A stretch of DNA of 64,000 bases from Volvariella volvacea V23 (taxonomy: Eukaryota > Basidiomycota > Agaricomycetes > Agaricales > Pluteaceae): contig KB722759.1 in NCBI GenBank assembly GCA_000349905.1, positions 327,520 to 391,519 on the forward strand. Reading direction: 5' to 3'. Shown here in pieces: positions 29,897-42,320 of the stretch (position 1 is its first letter; each line of letters starts with the position of its first letter). Under the pieces are notes generated by a model that saw only the letters and a list, made by a program, of their open reading frames with translations, had not been told where the DNA came from and ran no database searches. The position numbers and the translations under genes are program-made.

Positions 29897-30604
29897 AGCA
29901 ACTTGTCGGATTGAATGGCATTAGTGAAACCTTATAGGGCTGGGCGAATGACTTGGGGGTGGGTAATGATATGCACCCTCTTATGTAACGAAATATTGAA
30001 AATGTAGCCCCATCTGCACAGTTTATAAGTAGAATATCTTATTCTTGAAGTAAGAAAAACACCTAGCGGAGTTACGACTAACGAAAATAAGGAGTTTTCG
30101 GATGCGAACAATAGTAGTTTAGAGTAAATGCCACATCGTCTCTAAATTTATTTTACCTCTCGATTATACGTGGAGTTTCGTCGAAATTTGGTGCCAGCGG
30201 GGTTCGATATAGCGCAGTCCAGAATCACGTGTAATGGAGGATCCCTGCGAGCCTGGGGTTTGGGGCTGACACTGGCACTGACAACCAACTCGACGTATTC
30301 CCGTACTCTTTTCCTCCCTCTTCTACCTGCAATATCTACGAGACACTAAAATAAGCCATTCAACGCGTCAAATTCGCGTCAAAGACTTGCAACCAGGCCC
30401 TTTAGAGTCTTTCCGGAGGTCCTTGGTAGGCATCGTAATTCGGCATCTGGATGAGCGCATATACTCAGTAAATTTTGCTCAACCTTGGTGTACGACTAAC
30501 TTAGAGGTGAGAGACAGCTTTATCTACCTTTTCTCATGAATTGAGCGCACATATATGCGGGTCTCATGATAGAGATAGAGAAATAGAGTTAACTAGTGGT
30601 CGAA
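29897..30604. other. Intergenic, no gene seen
   Basis: AT-rich sequence between FunK1 copy E and the next plus-strand gene. A GGGGTTCGA near 30195 looked tRNA-like, but no acceptor stem or D-arm pairs with it. Nothing else is supported. Confidence 0.5.
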
Positions 30605-32477
30605 ATGTCAGAAGAGTTGTTGCTATCATCTAAAGTCGATCATTTCGGCATTAGCAATGAAGAGGCAAGGCAAAAGGCGGTACCAGATGAGCAGAAAGTG
30701 ATGGCGGTGAGTACAAGATCTCGACTTTTTCGTATCAGTAGCTCAATGGCCTACGCGTCGAACCGGCACGTAGGCAACTCTGGCTCCCACCATTATCGCC
30801 GAACGAACCGAATCTGCAGAGTCGACTTTATCAACAGGTACATCGGCATCAGCACAATCGTCTTCTACTGCATCTTCGAGCGGATATTCTGCACTCAATA
30901 CTCCGCTTACGACACCTATGGACGAAATCAATCCTGTATGGGTGGACGCAGGCCCGAAGGTGAACATCGCTGGATTGGATCCGCCCTACAGTAGCGAGAG
31001 CGTAATCGAAAGCCTTGGACGCAACTCGGGAGGCGAGTCCCAATGGACGAGTACTGAGACCATAGTACGGCCTGAGAGCAAGGGTATTCTCGACGGCGCA
31101 GAGAAAAGTGGGGTCAAGGCTATCGAGATCACAGGTACAGCGAGGGACGTGGCAAACGCGTCCGAACTGGTAGCATATATAGAGAGCAAAACTTCGATCA
31201 TTCGTGCCGAAGAAAAGACAACGCCAAAAGGATTGAAAGCCGTGAAAGACAAGGCGAAAGCAAAAGCTAAAGAGCTCGCTCATGGATTATGGCCAGGGAA
31301 CAGCGCGAACAAGGTATGTAAGCTGGTCCACTGAGACGAATACAGCCTTATCGATGCACCCGCTAGCAATCCAATACCGAGAATACACTAGAAGCACCGG
31401 TGCCAGCTGTGCCACCAAATACGCCACTGACCGTTGACACAGTAGGCGAGACCGTGGGAGAAGAAACAATCAGGGTTGAAGAATCAGATGACATTACATC
31501 TACTGGCGGCAACTCCGAGGATGTTGGCGTGGATCAAAAGCCCGAATCAGAGATAGATAGTGACAAGCCAGTTGATGAGGATCCTGAGTGCTTAGTACAA
31601 GCGCGCTTGAGACAAGTTCCGGTGAGTGTGTTCAAGGGATGCTTTAAATGATTTCTAACCAAACCTATAGAGCATATATACTCTTCCAAATGAACAGATC
31701 GAAGTTGAACGGGAGGAAAAGGAGATCGTCGAGTCGCCTGTTGAGGAAAGTGCTGAGACAGAAGAAGGCATGGAACTCAAAGACGATGCAGTCCAAGAGG
31801 TGGAACCTTTCGTTATGGAAACTGGCGTAGTCGCAATTAAAATGGAGGAAGAGTCCCTAGCAGCAGAAGGAGACCGAGCGGAAGAGGAAATGGGGGGCGT
31901 AGCGGAGGAGGGCGCTGTGGAGGATGAAAGCCAGTACGAACACACCGAACCCAAGACCAATACCCTAAGGTCTGCACTGGCCACGACGTTGAGAGTCGTA
32001 CTCCTCCTTCCTTGGTGTGTCATCGTCGGAGCATCGATCCTCCTCTTCCCAAATCAGCTCGAACAATTGGGGTTCGGACTTGGTTACAACGAACGACCAA
32101 CCAAAGCGATTCATCGTTTCGCATACTGGGCAAATTACGCCCCTATGTTCGTCACAATCTTCTTCGGTTTCATGCTTGCCTTCTGTTGGTTCCTCCCAGA
32201 ATTAGGAGCGTTGGTCGTTTTCGCTATGATCGCGCAGTTTGTGAATGCGTGGCATGAGTTTGTGCCGGACATGACTGTGAGACTTGGGGAGGACGACAGA
32301 AATACGATATGGGTCATTTGGAAAGGGTGGGGATTGTTTGGAGCAGCTGCGGGTGAGTGTAGGCTCGAGATGAGGAACGATGGAGATAGTTTTGTTGTTG
32401 AGGGTTTTAGGGCGATGAGCAACGGTTATGAGAGTGACAGCGAGGACAGCGGTGGTGATGAGGCGGACGAAAGTTGA
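30605..32477 (+). CDS. Membrane protein of unknown function with acidic N-terminal region
   Basis: Not recognised as a named family. Start MSEELLLSSKVDHFG at 30605; introns are visible after KVMA (GTGAGT at about 30708), after GNSANK (about 31313) and after LRQVP (about 31622). The N-terminal two thirds is Ser/Thr/Pro-rich and then strongly acidic, with many Glu residues and a Lys/Ala helix (about 31225-31280) that may form a coiled coil. The last exon has a hydrophobic segment VVLLLPWCVIVGASILLF (about 31998-32050), a conserved-looking loop ERPTKAIHRFAYWA, and a second long hydrophobic stretch (about 32140-32250). It ends with an acidic tail. Two or three membrane spans are likely, with the long charged region on one side. 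Which membrane is unclear. It lies between two FunK1 modules and shows no sign of damage. Confidence 0.75.
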
Positions 32478-33454
32478 TTCTCACGCCACACCTTGTCCGG
32501 TACTCCCTACCTGTCCCTTCAAGTTCTTAAATGTGCCAATATTACGGCTGCAATATGGGTTCAGCTTCCTATTTCTTTGCATACACTCGCATGGATTAAT
32601 AATGCGTCTTACCTAGGCTAGCAGTGCCTGACTGAGGAGTAAGGCCAAGGGTAAGTAGCTTGAATCCATCAAGTCGACAATAAATGCTACCTCTTTTCCG
32701 TGTGAGTATTAACTTACATGGGCATGTGCACCAATAAACCTATTGAGTGCCAAATTCTTATTGCTGCGAGTGAAGTCGGAAAACTATGATCCAATGGGGG
32801 AGTTCAACGTTCAACAGTAACTCCAACTACGGTGCCTTGTTTGGCGTCAAGATATCTCCCATATTCTCCGTACTTCTAATTGGTCCTATCCCGAAAGAGC
32901 ATATACCATTGGGCCCCCATTTCCCCAGAACCTCAACATTAGCCACGCACATCTCCTGGTCTGGGTGCGGACGCAGGGGCTGGTACTAAAGGAAAGTATT
33001 GAGGTCCACTCACCAAAGCCACAAAGTGTGGCTCGTGTTGGTGGCACGCCTTCACAAAGATAAGGCTCCCTAAATCCGAGTCTTGGAAGCTTACTACTTT
33101 ACGACAGTGTTGCTCAGCACACCTATTACAACCTTTTCAGAACCGCAACTTTATGCCCTCCAGGCCGATTAAATATATATCCTTATTTAAAAATCCGCAC
33201 TATACAGCGTGTAATTTCAGGACTTTTTTGTATTTATCTCCATGCTAGAGCAACCTTCAATAAATATGACACCTACTCCATAGATGAGAAGCGAAGAAGG
33301 GATAGAATTATGATAGTCAAACGAATCTGTTACTTATGCCGAGACCTTTACGTAAATGCAATCTGGAGTCAAACGCGTCTCCAACCCCTCTTAGACTCCA
33401 CTTGTACGAGTTCGAAGGGCGAGTGGCGCGACAATATTAAAAATTCTCAAAGAA
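32478..33454. other. Intergenic, no gene seen
   Basis: Between the membrane-protein gene (+) and FunK1 copy F (-), whose 3' ends face each other. Short frames only; no repeats or RNA genes recognised. Confidence 0.5.
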
Positions 33455-36377
33455 TTAAACAGGGTCTTCGTGGTCATTCTCTGTCGAATTTTCAGGGGAG
33501 CTAGGAGGAACTGAATGAACCTGTTCTTCACCATCGACTTCTGTAACGGGGGACAAGGGCCGGGGTAAATTATTGTTTCGTGTGGTTCTGACTCTGTTAC
33601 TTGATGTAGACGGAAAAGCTGGAGTAGTGCCTGCGGTTCTCCTAAATGTGAATGTGAATGGTTGATGCTCCTCCGAGTGTCCGCGTATAGGTGAGGAAAT
33701 TGGTAAAGTGTCGGGGTCGATTCCAAGCTCAATAGGTGAGTAAGCAGAGACATTCATCGACCTGGTGCTTCTGGCCAAAAAGACGTGCCCGCCGGGGGAC
33801 ACTGCTACTGGTGGAGGTGGGCGAGCATCTTGAGGTCGTATATCCGGCAGCCGGGGTGATTCAGGTATCACTTGCGGGGGACTTGCACTACGGCGACGAC
33901 TACGGCGTCGCTTTCCTGGCCTCTTTGCACCATCGGCCTCAGCTTGACGTCGTTTCTTAGGCCTGGCAGAGTCGGAGCTCTTTTCCGGCGCCGTGGATGG
34001 GGCTTGGGTTGGTTGTGGTAGATCAGGGGGCTTAGACGCTTTGAGTACACGACGTGCCACTGACCGGCGTGGCAATGGGTTGACCGGGCGATGTAAAATA
34101 GGATTTTCGGGATTAGTGTTGGGATCAGTCTGAATTCTGGTACGCTGTATAGCTTTCTCAGGATGCTTCGGACAAGTAGGAGCACCAGATTTATTCGATT
34201 CTTCTTTTGACTCGGCTGAAGGAACAGCCTTCGTGTCGCTAGAATGAGATCGTAGATGAGGCATTCCTGTGGCTTTCCTCTCACGCTCCGATCTTTTTCT
34301 GGCCTCCTCCTCCTCCACCTCCTCTATTGCTTCGTCAAGCACAGATAGGAAATCAATGTAGTCCTCATCCGCGTTTGGACAAAGCTCCTCCAGAGTCGTT
34401 GGACTACCTGGGCACATACAGGGAAAGTATGGCTTGTTTGCTTCGTGGCATTGGGCCCAAACCAGGTTTCGGAGCTTCCTAAGTAAGTTGATGAAAGGAA
34501 GAGAAAACCCTACGCCAATGTGGGGAACTACGATTTCGTCGAAATATTCTAAGGCTAATCGCCTCTCAAGTGCACTGAGTCGGGCGTCCTTCCCGCCCCA
34601 TACTTGCAGGATATCAGGAAGGTTAGATTTCCGCTGGCGTGGGGCGTCATATCGTACGCCTATCCACGTAGCCACCCAGAAGAATGACTGTAAATCGTCC
34701 CTATGATCGTGCGGACGGCCAGGATTGAGAACGGTGCTTATGGACTGAAACGTGCGATCTCCCTAGATAATTGTAAGACTAGGCTATGCATTGAGATACG
34801 AGGCGTACCGTGCGGATATCCACTCCGTTCAAAGATTCCGTGCGATCGGTCCAAATAGCCATATCGAAATCGCTTAAAATCCCTCTATATCCTTTCTCTG
34901 CTTCAGGTTTTCCCCGCAGGATATTGCCATTATTGACGTCACGATGGAGAATCTTATTTTTCCATGCATTCCAGTGTCCTTTGTGGCCTTGAATTAATCA
35001 TTGAATAACGAGTTTACTAAAATACATACCATGTACAGCATCTCTGAGAGTTTCAACGATTTCTAATTGGGATTCGCATCGATCAATTGTGCCGCCTTCC
35101 GCACGCATCATAATGCGCATAAGCACTCGGTCCCTAAAATCGGTTGGCTGCGGTATTAATCGAAAGCTTGATACTTTTTCCAAGTACTGGTACCCGAGTA
35201 TCTCCGCGATGCCGGGGAGACCCTTGAGGTGCCTTAAGAATGTATCTTCCCCGGGTCTATGAATAGACCTCCAATATTGCTTGACTAGAACCTCTTTACT
35301 TCCAACAACCGCGGTGGCTATCCAGCAAATAGTTCCACGGCCAACCAACGTGAGTCTGCGAAACAGGGCTCCAGGTATCAGCAATTGGAATCTCTTCTTG
35401 GTTTCTGCGTCAGCGAAGTCTAACATGCGACGGGTCAATGACCAGTAAATAGATGTATCGAATCCGATTTTTGAGAGATTAGATGACGAAATTCCGCAGA
35501 TCCACAGAATAAATTGTTCGGGGTGCTCGTGGTAATTGATTGGATTAGAGTAGATGACTCCAGCCCGGTCATAAAGCAAGATTTGGACCTCATTTTGGTT
35601 GATCAATACCGTGTAGACATACATCCTGTGCACTTGCTGAGCAAAGCATTGCCTGCACCCGAAGTCAGTGAATTCTCGCTAATAGGGATAAAAGACCAAC
35701 CTAACGTATACCCCAATTTGGTTCCGGTGACCTTTGAAGTTTACATTTGATTCAAGTTTGACCTCCAACATTGAAATACACGCGTCATAAACTGGTGGGG
35801 AAGGGAAACCGTCTTGATTTAAATTTCGCCTTCCCTTTCCTATAATCACCAGGTCTGGGGCTGATTTCAACTTCACAGCTGTGCCTATATGCTCTGCCTG
35901 ACTGTTCGTGCCGATTTCCGAGTTGTGGCCTAACCTAATTGTGCCACTTAAGACAGTGCGCCTGTCTTCGCGTGAAAAGTACGTGAAGATGTCGTTGGAG
36001 ATGTCCGTTAATGGTTTGTACATGTCCCTCTCATTTGTAAGTGAGACTGGTATACCAACCCACCGTCCATTTGCATAGTGGCGTGTCTTTCTAAGAAACT
36101 CAGTAATTTGAGTCTTCGCTACTTCCCCTACAAAGAGTTTCTTGGTGAACTGAGCGCCGCCGTCGATGGTCCCACCAGGTCGGTCGAGCTCTGCATTTAC
36201 GCGAGATTGGATTTCTTGTATATACTCCCAATCATGACACATTGGGGGGTTGGATGTCGTGGAGGCATGTGGAGTATCTTGGATGCTGTATGTACGAGGG
36301 CTTGTGGGAGGACTTTCACCAAGCGCTGGTTGACCATTGCTAGGCTGAGTGGGGACTGTGGCATAGGCAGGAGTCAT
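33455..36377 (-). CDS. FunK1-family protein kinase, type 1b, copy F
   Basis: Start MTPAYATVPTQPSNG at 36377. The type 1 leader has IQDTPHAST, later SAPDLVIIGKG; the YKVKH of type 1a is absent. Exon 2 begins QCFAQQVHRMYVYT, then LLYDRAGVIYSN and FILWICG. Kinase residues are complete: Lys in VLVKQYW, HRDVNNGNI, ILSDFDMAI, and DRTESLNGVDIRT in the activation segment. The C-lobe region is HRDDLQSFFWVATWIG, slightly changed from LDDLESFFYV. The longest tail of the array (about 34300-33455) is Pro/Ser/Arg-rich with KKRR, GKRRRSRRRSASPP, IPESPRL and an acidic end: bipartite nuclear-signal-like and SR-like. Introns match the family pattern; no break seen. Divergent partner of copy G, 729 bp between the ATGs. 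Active kinase by inference. Confidence 0.87.
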
Positions 36378-37106
36378 GAGGCGATGAAGATTCGAAGGAG
36401 AAAAAAATGCCACACCGCACCTTATCAATACTTGGTGGCACGACCCACGAGGCGCGTAAACATTTCTGAGGCCCATGCGCCATTGAAAGCAACCCATCGT
36501 CCGTTTGTTTGTTTTCCAATGCGTCTATTCTGTGGAAACTCTTAATTCATCTTAGCAACTTTTCACTTCACGTCTATCATAGGCTAATATTACAAGTTTG
36601 GTGATCTACAGCAGTGGAGGTATTTTGATCTGGAGCAGTGGTTGACCCGATGAATAACAGAGTGACAGACAGTATGGGAAGAATACCTATGAATGTCCTT
36701 TATTTGACCTTAAGTTAGACAATCGATCTATGCCAGACGAAGGAATATAAGTACTCCAAAAAGTGTGGTTGTACTAATTGCTAAGGATAGCCACAAGTTC
36801 CCGATCTTAGCTACTACAAATTAGTCGCTAAGTCTTTGAATAAGGGAAACAGGCCAAAGAGTTTGGCAGCTAACTCAAATATATGTAGCCGCCCACGAAT
36901 GCATTGCGAATTTCGTATTCAAAATACTGAACCCCTATGAGGTGATTTAAACGCGTTTTATTGCATTTGCCATCAAAACGCGTACGTAACAAGACAAACA
37001 GGGCATAACACGCGTTACCTAAAATCGTCTTGTGCCACAACCACATCTGAAAGCTTGATATACACTCTCTCGACCTAGCCCAACGTATCTTTCTAAACTC
37101 ACGTCA
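36378..37106. promoter_or_regulatory. Shared divergent promoter region of FunK1 pair F/G
   Basis: 729-bp gap between divergent FunK1 ATGs, the longest of the four. It contains several ACGCGT/AACGCG words (36950-37015: AAACGCGTTTT, AAACGCGTACG, ACACGCGTTACC), so MCB-like elements are possible. The CGGCAATTGCCG-type box of the a-subtype gaps was not found here. An open frame on the minus strand into 36497 is not conserved. Confidence 0.5.
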
Positions 37107-39164
37107 ATGCATCAAGTTGAACAGGGACCCGCTGAAAAACTTCGACTCGAACTTGAAGACGCTATCGTAGATGGATTCGGAGAATACACCAACAACCTTT
37201 TCAAAGGTCTGGTCCCCGACGACTCCAAAATTCGGGACTTCCTTCGTCATACGCGTCATTACAGCTCCAATAAAAAGCGATGGAACGATTTTCCCAACTG
37301 TAACTCGGGGTCCCTATCAGCCCTTCGTCGGCGAGTTGCTGCGCTGATGCAAGAAATCTACGACCATTTCAACATCTCAAACCGTCATGTCATATGCAAC
37401 AAAAAACGGCTCAGCTCTAAATTTACCATAGAACCGGATATGATGATTTCTGGCTGGGGAAGCTCGTCATTTAAGGGACGAGCCGCCCAACCATTGCAAG
37501 ACTACGTCCAGTGTGCCACACCGATTGCGGTGAGGTTCTACGACCAGATGAAAGCGGAAGACATGCACGTTCAACTTGCCATATATGCTAGGTGAGTCCT
37601 CGTACTTATTGTGGCGATGGTATCTGAAGAATATTAGAGAATGTTTTGCGGCTCAACTGAATCGCCGTTTCGTTTACGCATTGTGGTTCACTGACGACAT
37701 GCTTGCTGTACATCAATTCGACCGCAGTGGCTGTATTTGGTCAGAGGGGATCGACATTCACGAATCCCCAGAGCTTGCAGTCAGGTGGATACTTGGAGCT
37801 TCATCATCCGATGAAGTCGCTATGGGGTTTAATACCACTATTCGGTGGCGAGGAAGACGTCGCTACGTGCAGACATTAAATCTTGAACAGGAACCCGCAG
37901 AATACGAGATTGATCTGACGGGAGAAGTACACCATTCTCCGTGCATTGTTGGGCCAGGTTTTACTTGCTGGCCTCTTGTCGGGGATGATGGAACATGGCT
38001 GATGAGAGAATATTGGAGAGAGCTAAAAGATCCATGTGAAGAAGAGTTCCTTGTGGCTGCTCGTGGACTTCCAGGTGTTGCACAAATTGTATCATATGAG
38101 GTCGGCGAGAAGACGTCTGACCTTCGTGGCGTGAAACCACCCATTAAATTCCGCCCTCGCCAGTTTATTCGCATAACAGTCAGGCAGTATGGACTGGCAA
38201 TAAGTCAGTTTAGATCTCCCCTAGAGCTTTTACAGGCTTTTAAAGACGCCGTGCAAGGTGGGCACTTCATTGCTATTTATAATCGGGCTTCAGTGTTGAC
38301 ACAGAGTCAGGCCACCAGAATCTCTTGAGCAAAGGCATCCTGCATCGTAACATCAGCTGTGACAATATTCTCCTTGGCAGGGAACACTGTACGCCAGGAG
38401 ATCGGGGAATCCTTGCCAACCTGGATCGCGCAACGTGGGACTATAAGCCCCGAAATTGGGACGAACTCTGGCCAGTTGTAAGTCCCCAACTCATCTATGC
38501 CACTCCTGTACTGAACAACGAATAGGGATCTTGCCCTTTCCAGTCAATCGCCGTGATTAAGGGTGGAAATGGAAGATACACATTCCTTGACGATCTCGAA
38601 TCCTTCTTCTATGTTCTCCTATTGATCTGCGTGAGTTATGAAGAGGCCGGAAAGCGAAAGGATCCCCCATCCGTTCTCAATCCATGGTATCATACCGACC
38701 GCCATGTTTCATCCGCTAGCAAGTCCAAACTACTTCGTTCATTTGACGAACACTTCCCTCAACACATTTCCCCGTATTTTGGTCCAATTTTTGTCCAACT
38801 ATTAAAAGACCTTCTCGCGATATTTTGGACAGGAGGATTACCAACAAATGTGCTTCAACCACTAACACACCTTGAGGAGTCAAGGCGACACCTCCTAGTG
38901 GATCCGAGCTCAATATACCGGGCGTACTTTGCCTCGATTGATCATGCCATCGAAAAGTTAGAGAAATCACATCCTCCTCCAGCCCTACCTCACGACACAA
39001 AGCCAGCTCTAACAACTCCACCGAAAAGGAAGTCGTCCGAGCGTCATCGCGATGGGTGTCCTCCTCCCCCTCGCAAGCGGCGTGTTATCAAAGAGGAAGC
39101 CGTCACAGATCCATTGCCAACCAACCCAGGTCGTCGGCGAGTTACCCGTACAAGGAAAAACTAA
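37107..39164 (+). CDS. FunK1-family probable pseudokinase, type 2b, copy G
   Basis: Start MHQVEQGPAEKLRLELED at 37107. Short type 2 N-terminus with SSKFTIEPDMMISGWG; exon 2 begins ECFAAQLNRRFVYA. Landmarks: HQFDRSGCIWS, AVRWILGASSSDE, WLMREYW (the ATP lysine is Arg), HRNISCDNI (Asp replaced by Asn) and LANLDRATW (DFG Asp replaced by Asn). All three key catalytic positions are therefore substituted. Hallmark FLDDLESFFYVLLLIC at 38583-38630; HISPYFGPIFVQLLKDLLAI follows. The tail is Pro-rich and basic (PPPPRKRR, GRRRVTRTRKN). Four exons with splice sites matching the other copies; intron 2 ends AGTCAG before GCCACCAG. No breaks, so a maintained but catalytically dead protein is the best reading. 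Divergent partner of copy F. Confidence 0.86.
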
Positions 39165-40207
39165 TTTCGTAGAGAAATAGATGGAAGCTTACATTATACC
39201 CCTATATGTATGTAATTTTAGCGATTTATCTTTTGTAATATCAATGACTATAACTCTTAATTGGGTGTGCATGTCAATGCATCGTGGCGAGAGCACTCCT
39301 TGCGAATACACATAGGATTCGACCGAGCACTGACGTGTCTTCAATCACTGGTAAATGTTATACGGTGTGTCGTTTCGAATGTGAGCACATGCATCACGAG
39401 AAAATATGCGTGCCACCCGCCGCGACTCGATGAACAAAGAGTCATCCCCATCCTCGCAATCAGCGACCCCCACCCCACCGAGGTCCCAGGAAATCTTTAT
39501 TGTCGAATTTCGAAAGAACTGAACCCTGTTGGTGAGGCTGCATTGCGAGTGGTCTAACTATTCAGAGTTGGTGTGCCTTCCAGACCTAAGCGATGCCTAG
39601 AATCGCGTCATTTATGAGGTAAAGCAGCTTCTATGACCTCAAAAAGAGGTGTGATTCACTGAATTTCTGGATGGTATCTCCCAAAATGTTTTTCTCAGCT
39701 GCTTCAAAATTGGAGCTTGGATACAGTCCTGAAATATGCAAATCAAACTTCATTGAAGATACATGGCGCTTAGATGAAAATAAAACCTTGAGCGTACTTG
39801 ATTTCAAATACTATATCTTATGTAGAAATCCTGACACGTATATTCCATCAGTCTATTTGCACAGTCCAATCCGCCCCTACTGGTTAAACCTATCCCAACT
39901 ATTTCATAGCGTAAATTGGTGGCTTCGATGTGGGTACTACTATACCCGAGTACCCAAAAAGTAAGTTGTCAGAGTTTGGGGTTGGGATTCAATTCAGATC
40001 CCTAATGATTACTCCATTTTGTCCCGTCTAGCCCTCCATCAAACCTATAACTGCCCTGCGATTACGGTGCTGTTGGTGTACCCCGCTAGTCCGGGTTGTC
40101 ATTCTCAGTGGGGGAGGGACATTAAGGCGCTTGTTATGGGGGTTGGGACGTAGGCGACGCTGTATTGGTGTTGGGGATTTACGACTATGAACCGCGATTC
40201 TCTGCTG
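39165..40207. other. Intergenic between two FunK1 modules
   Basis: Between the 3' ends of copy G (+) and copy H (-). A possible short FunK1 N-terminal relic at 39489-39557 is listed separately. A 97-codon frame at 39671-39964 is not recognised and has no supporting structure. Confidence 0.45.
39489..39557 (+). pseudogene. Possible N-terminal relic of a FunK1 type 2a gene
   Basis: A short stretch reads NLYCRISKELNPVGEAAL. Against the start of copy D (SLHFRLSRELDPIGRV) about half of 15 aligned positions are identical and most of the rest conservative. Nothing further of a FunK1 gene follows downstream. Short length makes chance similarity possible. Confidence 0.25.
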
Positions 40208-42120
40208 TCAAGAGGAAATGACAGAGACATTGTGGGGAACAGATACTGCTGGCACGGCGACGGGGGTTACAGAGTCTTCGCGTTTAGGTATTATCGTATC
40301 AGTTTGTGCACCCTTCCTTCTATGCTTCCTCGTGGTGGATTTTTTGGGAAATATCCGTCTCTTTCGCTGACCTGGGGGTATACAGGATGCAGGGGTCGTA
40401 CTCATTTTGGTGTCGTGGGTATGGCCTGGCGTGTCAATTTGGAGGCTGGAGGAGGCAACACAGGAAGGCTACCACAGCCATTATTAGTACTCTCGCTGGT
40501 TTCGATCACATCGACCGCATTTGACTGTGCCACCAATAATTTGAGACGGTTGATTATGACCGTGTCAATGGCCTCTTTGCCGTCCTCTGCTGAAGCCCCA
40601 CACCTTGACAGTTTTCCTCATCATGAGTCGCATCGCTAATGGCCTTGACGAAATTCTCGTAGTCCTCATCGGCATTGGGGCACATCTGTTTCACTGTTTA
40701 GGGTGGTCTATTGGGATCCGTAGTGTATGGCTTGTTTCTGGAGTGGAGATGGCTCCACATCACGTCACGAAGGGCTTTCAATAAACGTAAAATGGGTTGC
40801 CTGAAGTCCTCAACAACTTGAGGTATTACAATCTCGTCAAAATATTCCAGAGCATGTTGCCTTTCAAATGCGCTGAGACGGGCGTTCTCTGAGTCCCAAA
40901 CTTCAAGTATGGAAGGGACAATGAGCTTGTGTCGACGTGGTCCATGGTACTTGATACAAATCCAAACCAAAACCCAAAAGAACGACTGCAAGTCGTCTAA
41001 GTGATCGTGTGGGCGACTAGGATTTAAGATGCTGCTGATGGAATGGAAGGTGCGACCGCCCTTGATTAATTTCATCGTCAGAACAGAGAAAATCTGGAGG
41101 CAAAAGAACATGCAGTGAGGATATCATGGCCATAGAGGGAATTCGTGCGGTCGATCTCAACTGCCATACCAAGATCGATGAGCACCCCTTCATACCCTTC
41201 TAATGCATTTTGCAACCCCATCAGTAAGTTTCTAGGCTCGATGTTCCTATGTAAAATATTACTCTTCCACATATTCCAGTGTCCTTCCCTCGGCGTGAGT
41301 AAGAAGTGCTTAAATTGTTGCTCTACCCTCACCTCTGACAGTATCTCTATAGGCTCTTCGTAGCTGCAATTGTGATTCAAAATACTCTATTGGTCTTCCT
41401 GCTGGATTCATCGTGATGCACACGAACACCCGATCTCGGAAGGGGTCTGGTTGTGCCACCTGCAGGAAATACGATATCTTCTGTCCAATCTCGTACTGGA
41501 TGATTTCTGCGATACCTGGTAAAGCTTTCAACCGTTTCAGAAACTCCTCTCCCGGAGTCCTGAGTACATTCCTCCACTGATGGCTGATGAGCACATGACC
41601 ACTCCCATGTTCTCCAAGCCAGTAGGTTGCGCCCTGCCCACATATAGAGAGCTTGCGAAAGAGTTGTGACCGTGTCGGTATGGCGTACTCAATTTTTTTC
41701 CCACATCGATCCGTTGTCTTCAGGTAACAGTTGAGGCCTTTCCATATAATTGAGGTATTGAAGCCGAGCATTCCAGTATTCCTGGATACAAGGCCACGGA
41801 TCCACAAGACGAAGCGCTGAGGATCTGAGTGGAAATTGACCCAATTGGAGTAAATAACGCCCGCACGGTCGTATTGGAAGATATGAATTTCATCCTGATT
41901 CATCAACGCCACAAAGACGAAATTGCGATTCCATTGTTGAGCTAGACATTGCCTGTGGTGTCACGAGTATTGGTAAAAATGGAAGATGCAATGGCAAGAG
42001 AGCGCACCTAGCGTATACTCCCATTTGATTTCGTTGCTCTCGAAAACTCTTGTTAGATTTGAGCTTGGCTTCGAGGATAGACACACATGCGTCATAAGAT
42101 GGTGCTCCAGCCAAGGTCCG
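40208..42120 (-). pseudogene. FunK1-family kinase, type 1b, copy H (truncated and broken)
   Basis: Relic related to copy F and partner of copy I. Detectable homology begins at about 42120 (TLAGAPSYDACVSILEAKL); the roughly 170-residue leader and SAPDLVIIGKG region are gone. Exon 2 keeps FQYDRAGVIYSN and RFVLWIRG. The ATP-lysine motif is VLISHQW (Lys lost) and the catalytic triplet is HRNIEPRNL, while LIDLGMAV and DRTNSLYGHDI remain. Hallmark HLDDLQSFFWVLVWIC. A TAA stop (about 40698) interrupts the frame at NRPP, yet homology continues beyond it with CPNADEDYENF (CPNADEDYIDF in copy F). Remnants of a basic tail (GQRKRRIFPKKSTTRKHRR) extend to about 40208 in another frame. N-terminal loss, catalytic changes and nonsense codon all point to a pseudogene. 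Confidence 0.82.
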
Positions 42121-42320
42121 GTGAGCGCAACACAGAAAAGGTACCACTTGGTTAGATACACAGCGACACTAGAGCAGGAAGGTGTTCGGGATAATAGCCT
42201 AGGAATTTGCCAAGCCCATCCGGCATTGCGGCCCGGACTCCTTGTTTGAATTCCTTTTGTGCCACCCACCTCCTCTCCAATCCCCACCTTCGCTGGACGC
42301 TGCTCGCGTCATCTCACCCA
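42121..42320. promoter_or_regulatory. Remnant divergent gap of FunK1 pair H/I
   Basis: Only about 200 bp separate the surviving part of copy H from the ATG of copy I, against 400-730 bp in the other pairs. A deletion probably removed the 5' part of H together with part of the shared promoter. No box shared with the other gaps was found. Confidence 0.4.

Noticed and set aside
30185..30225. GGGGTTCGA resembling a tRNA T-loop
   Set aside because: No matching acceptor, D-arm or anticodon stem could be paired around it.
39671..39964. 97-codon open frame on the plus strand
   Set aside because: No family resemblance or splice structure; lies in a gap between decaying modules.
40187..40639. 150-codon open frame on the plus strand opposite the tail of FunK1 H
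   Set aside because: It is antisense to remnants of the H tail and has no features of its own.
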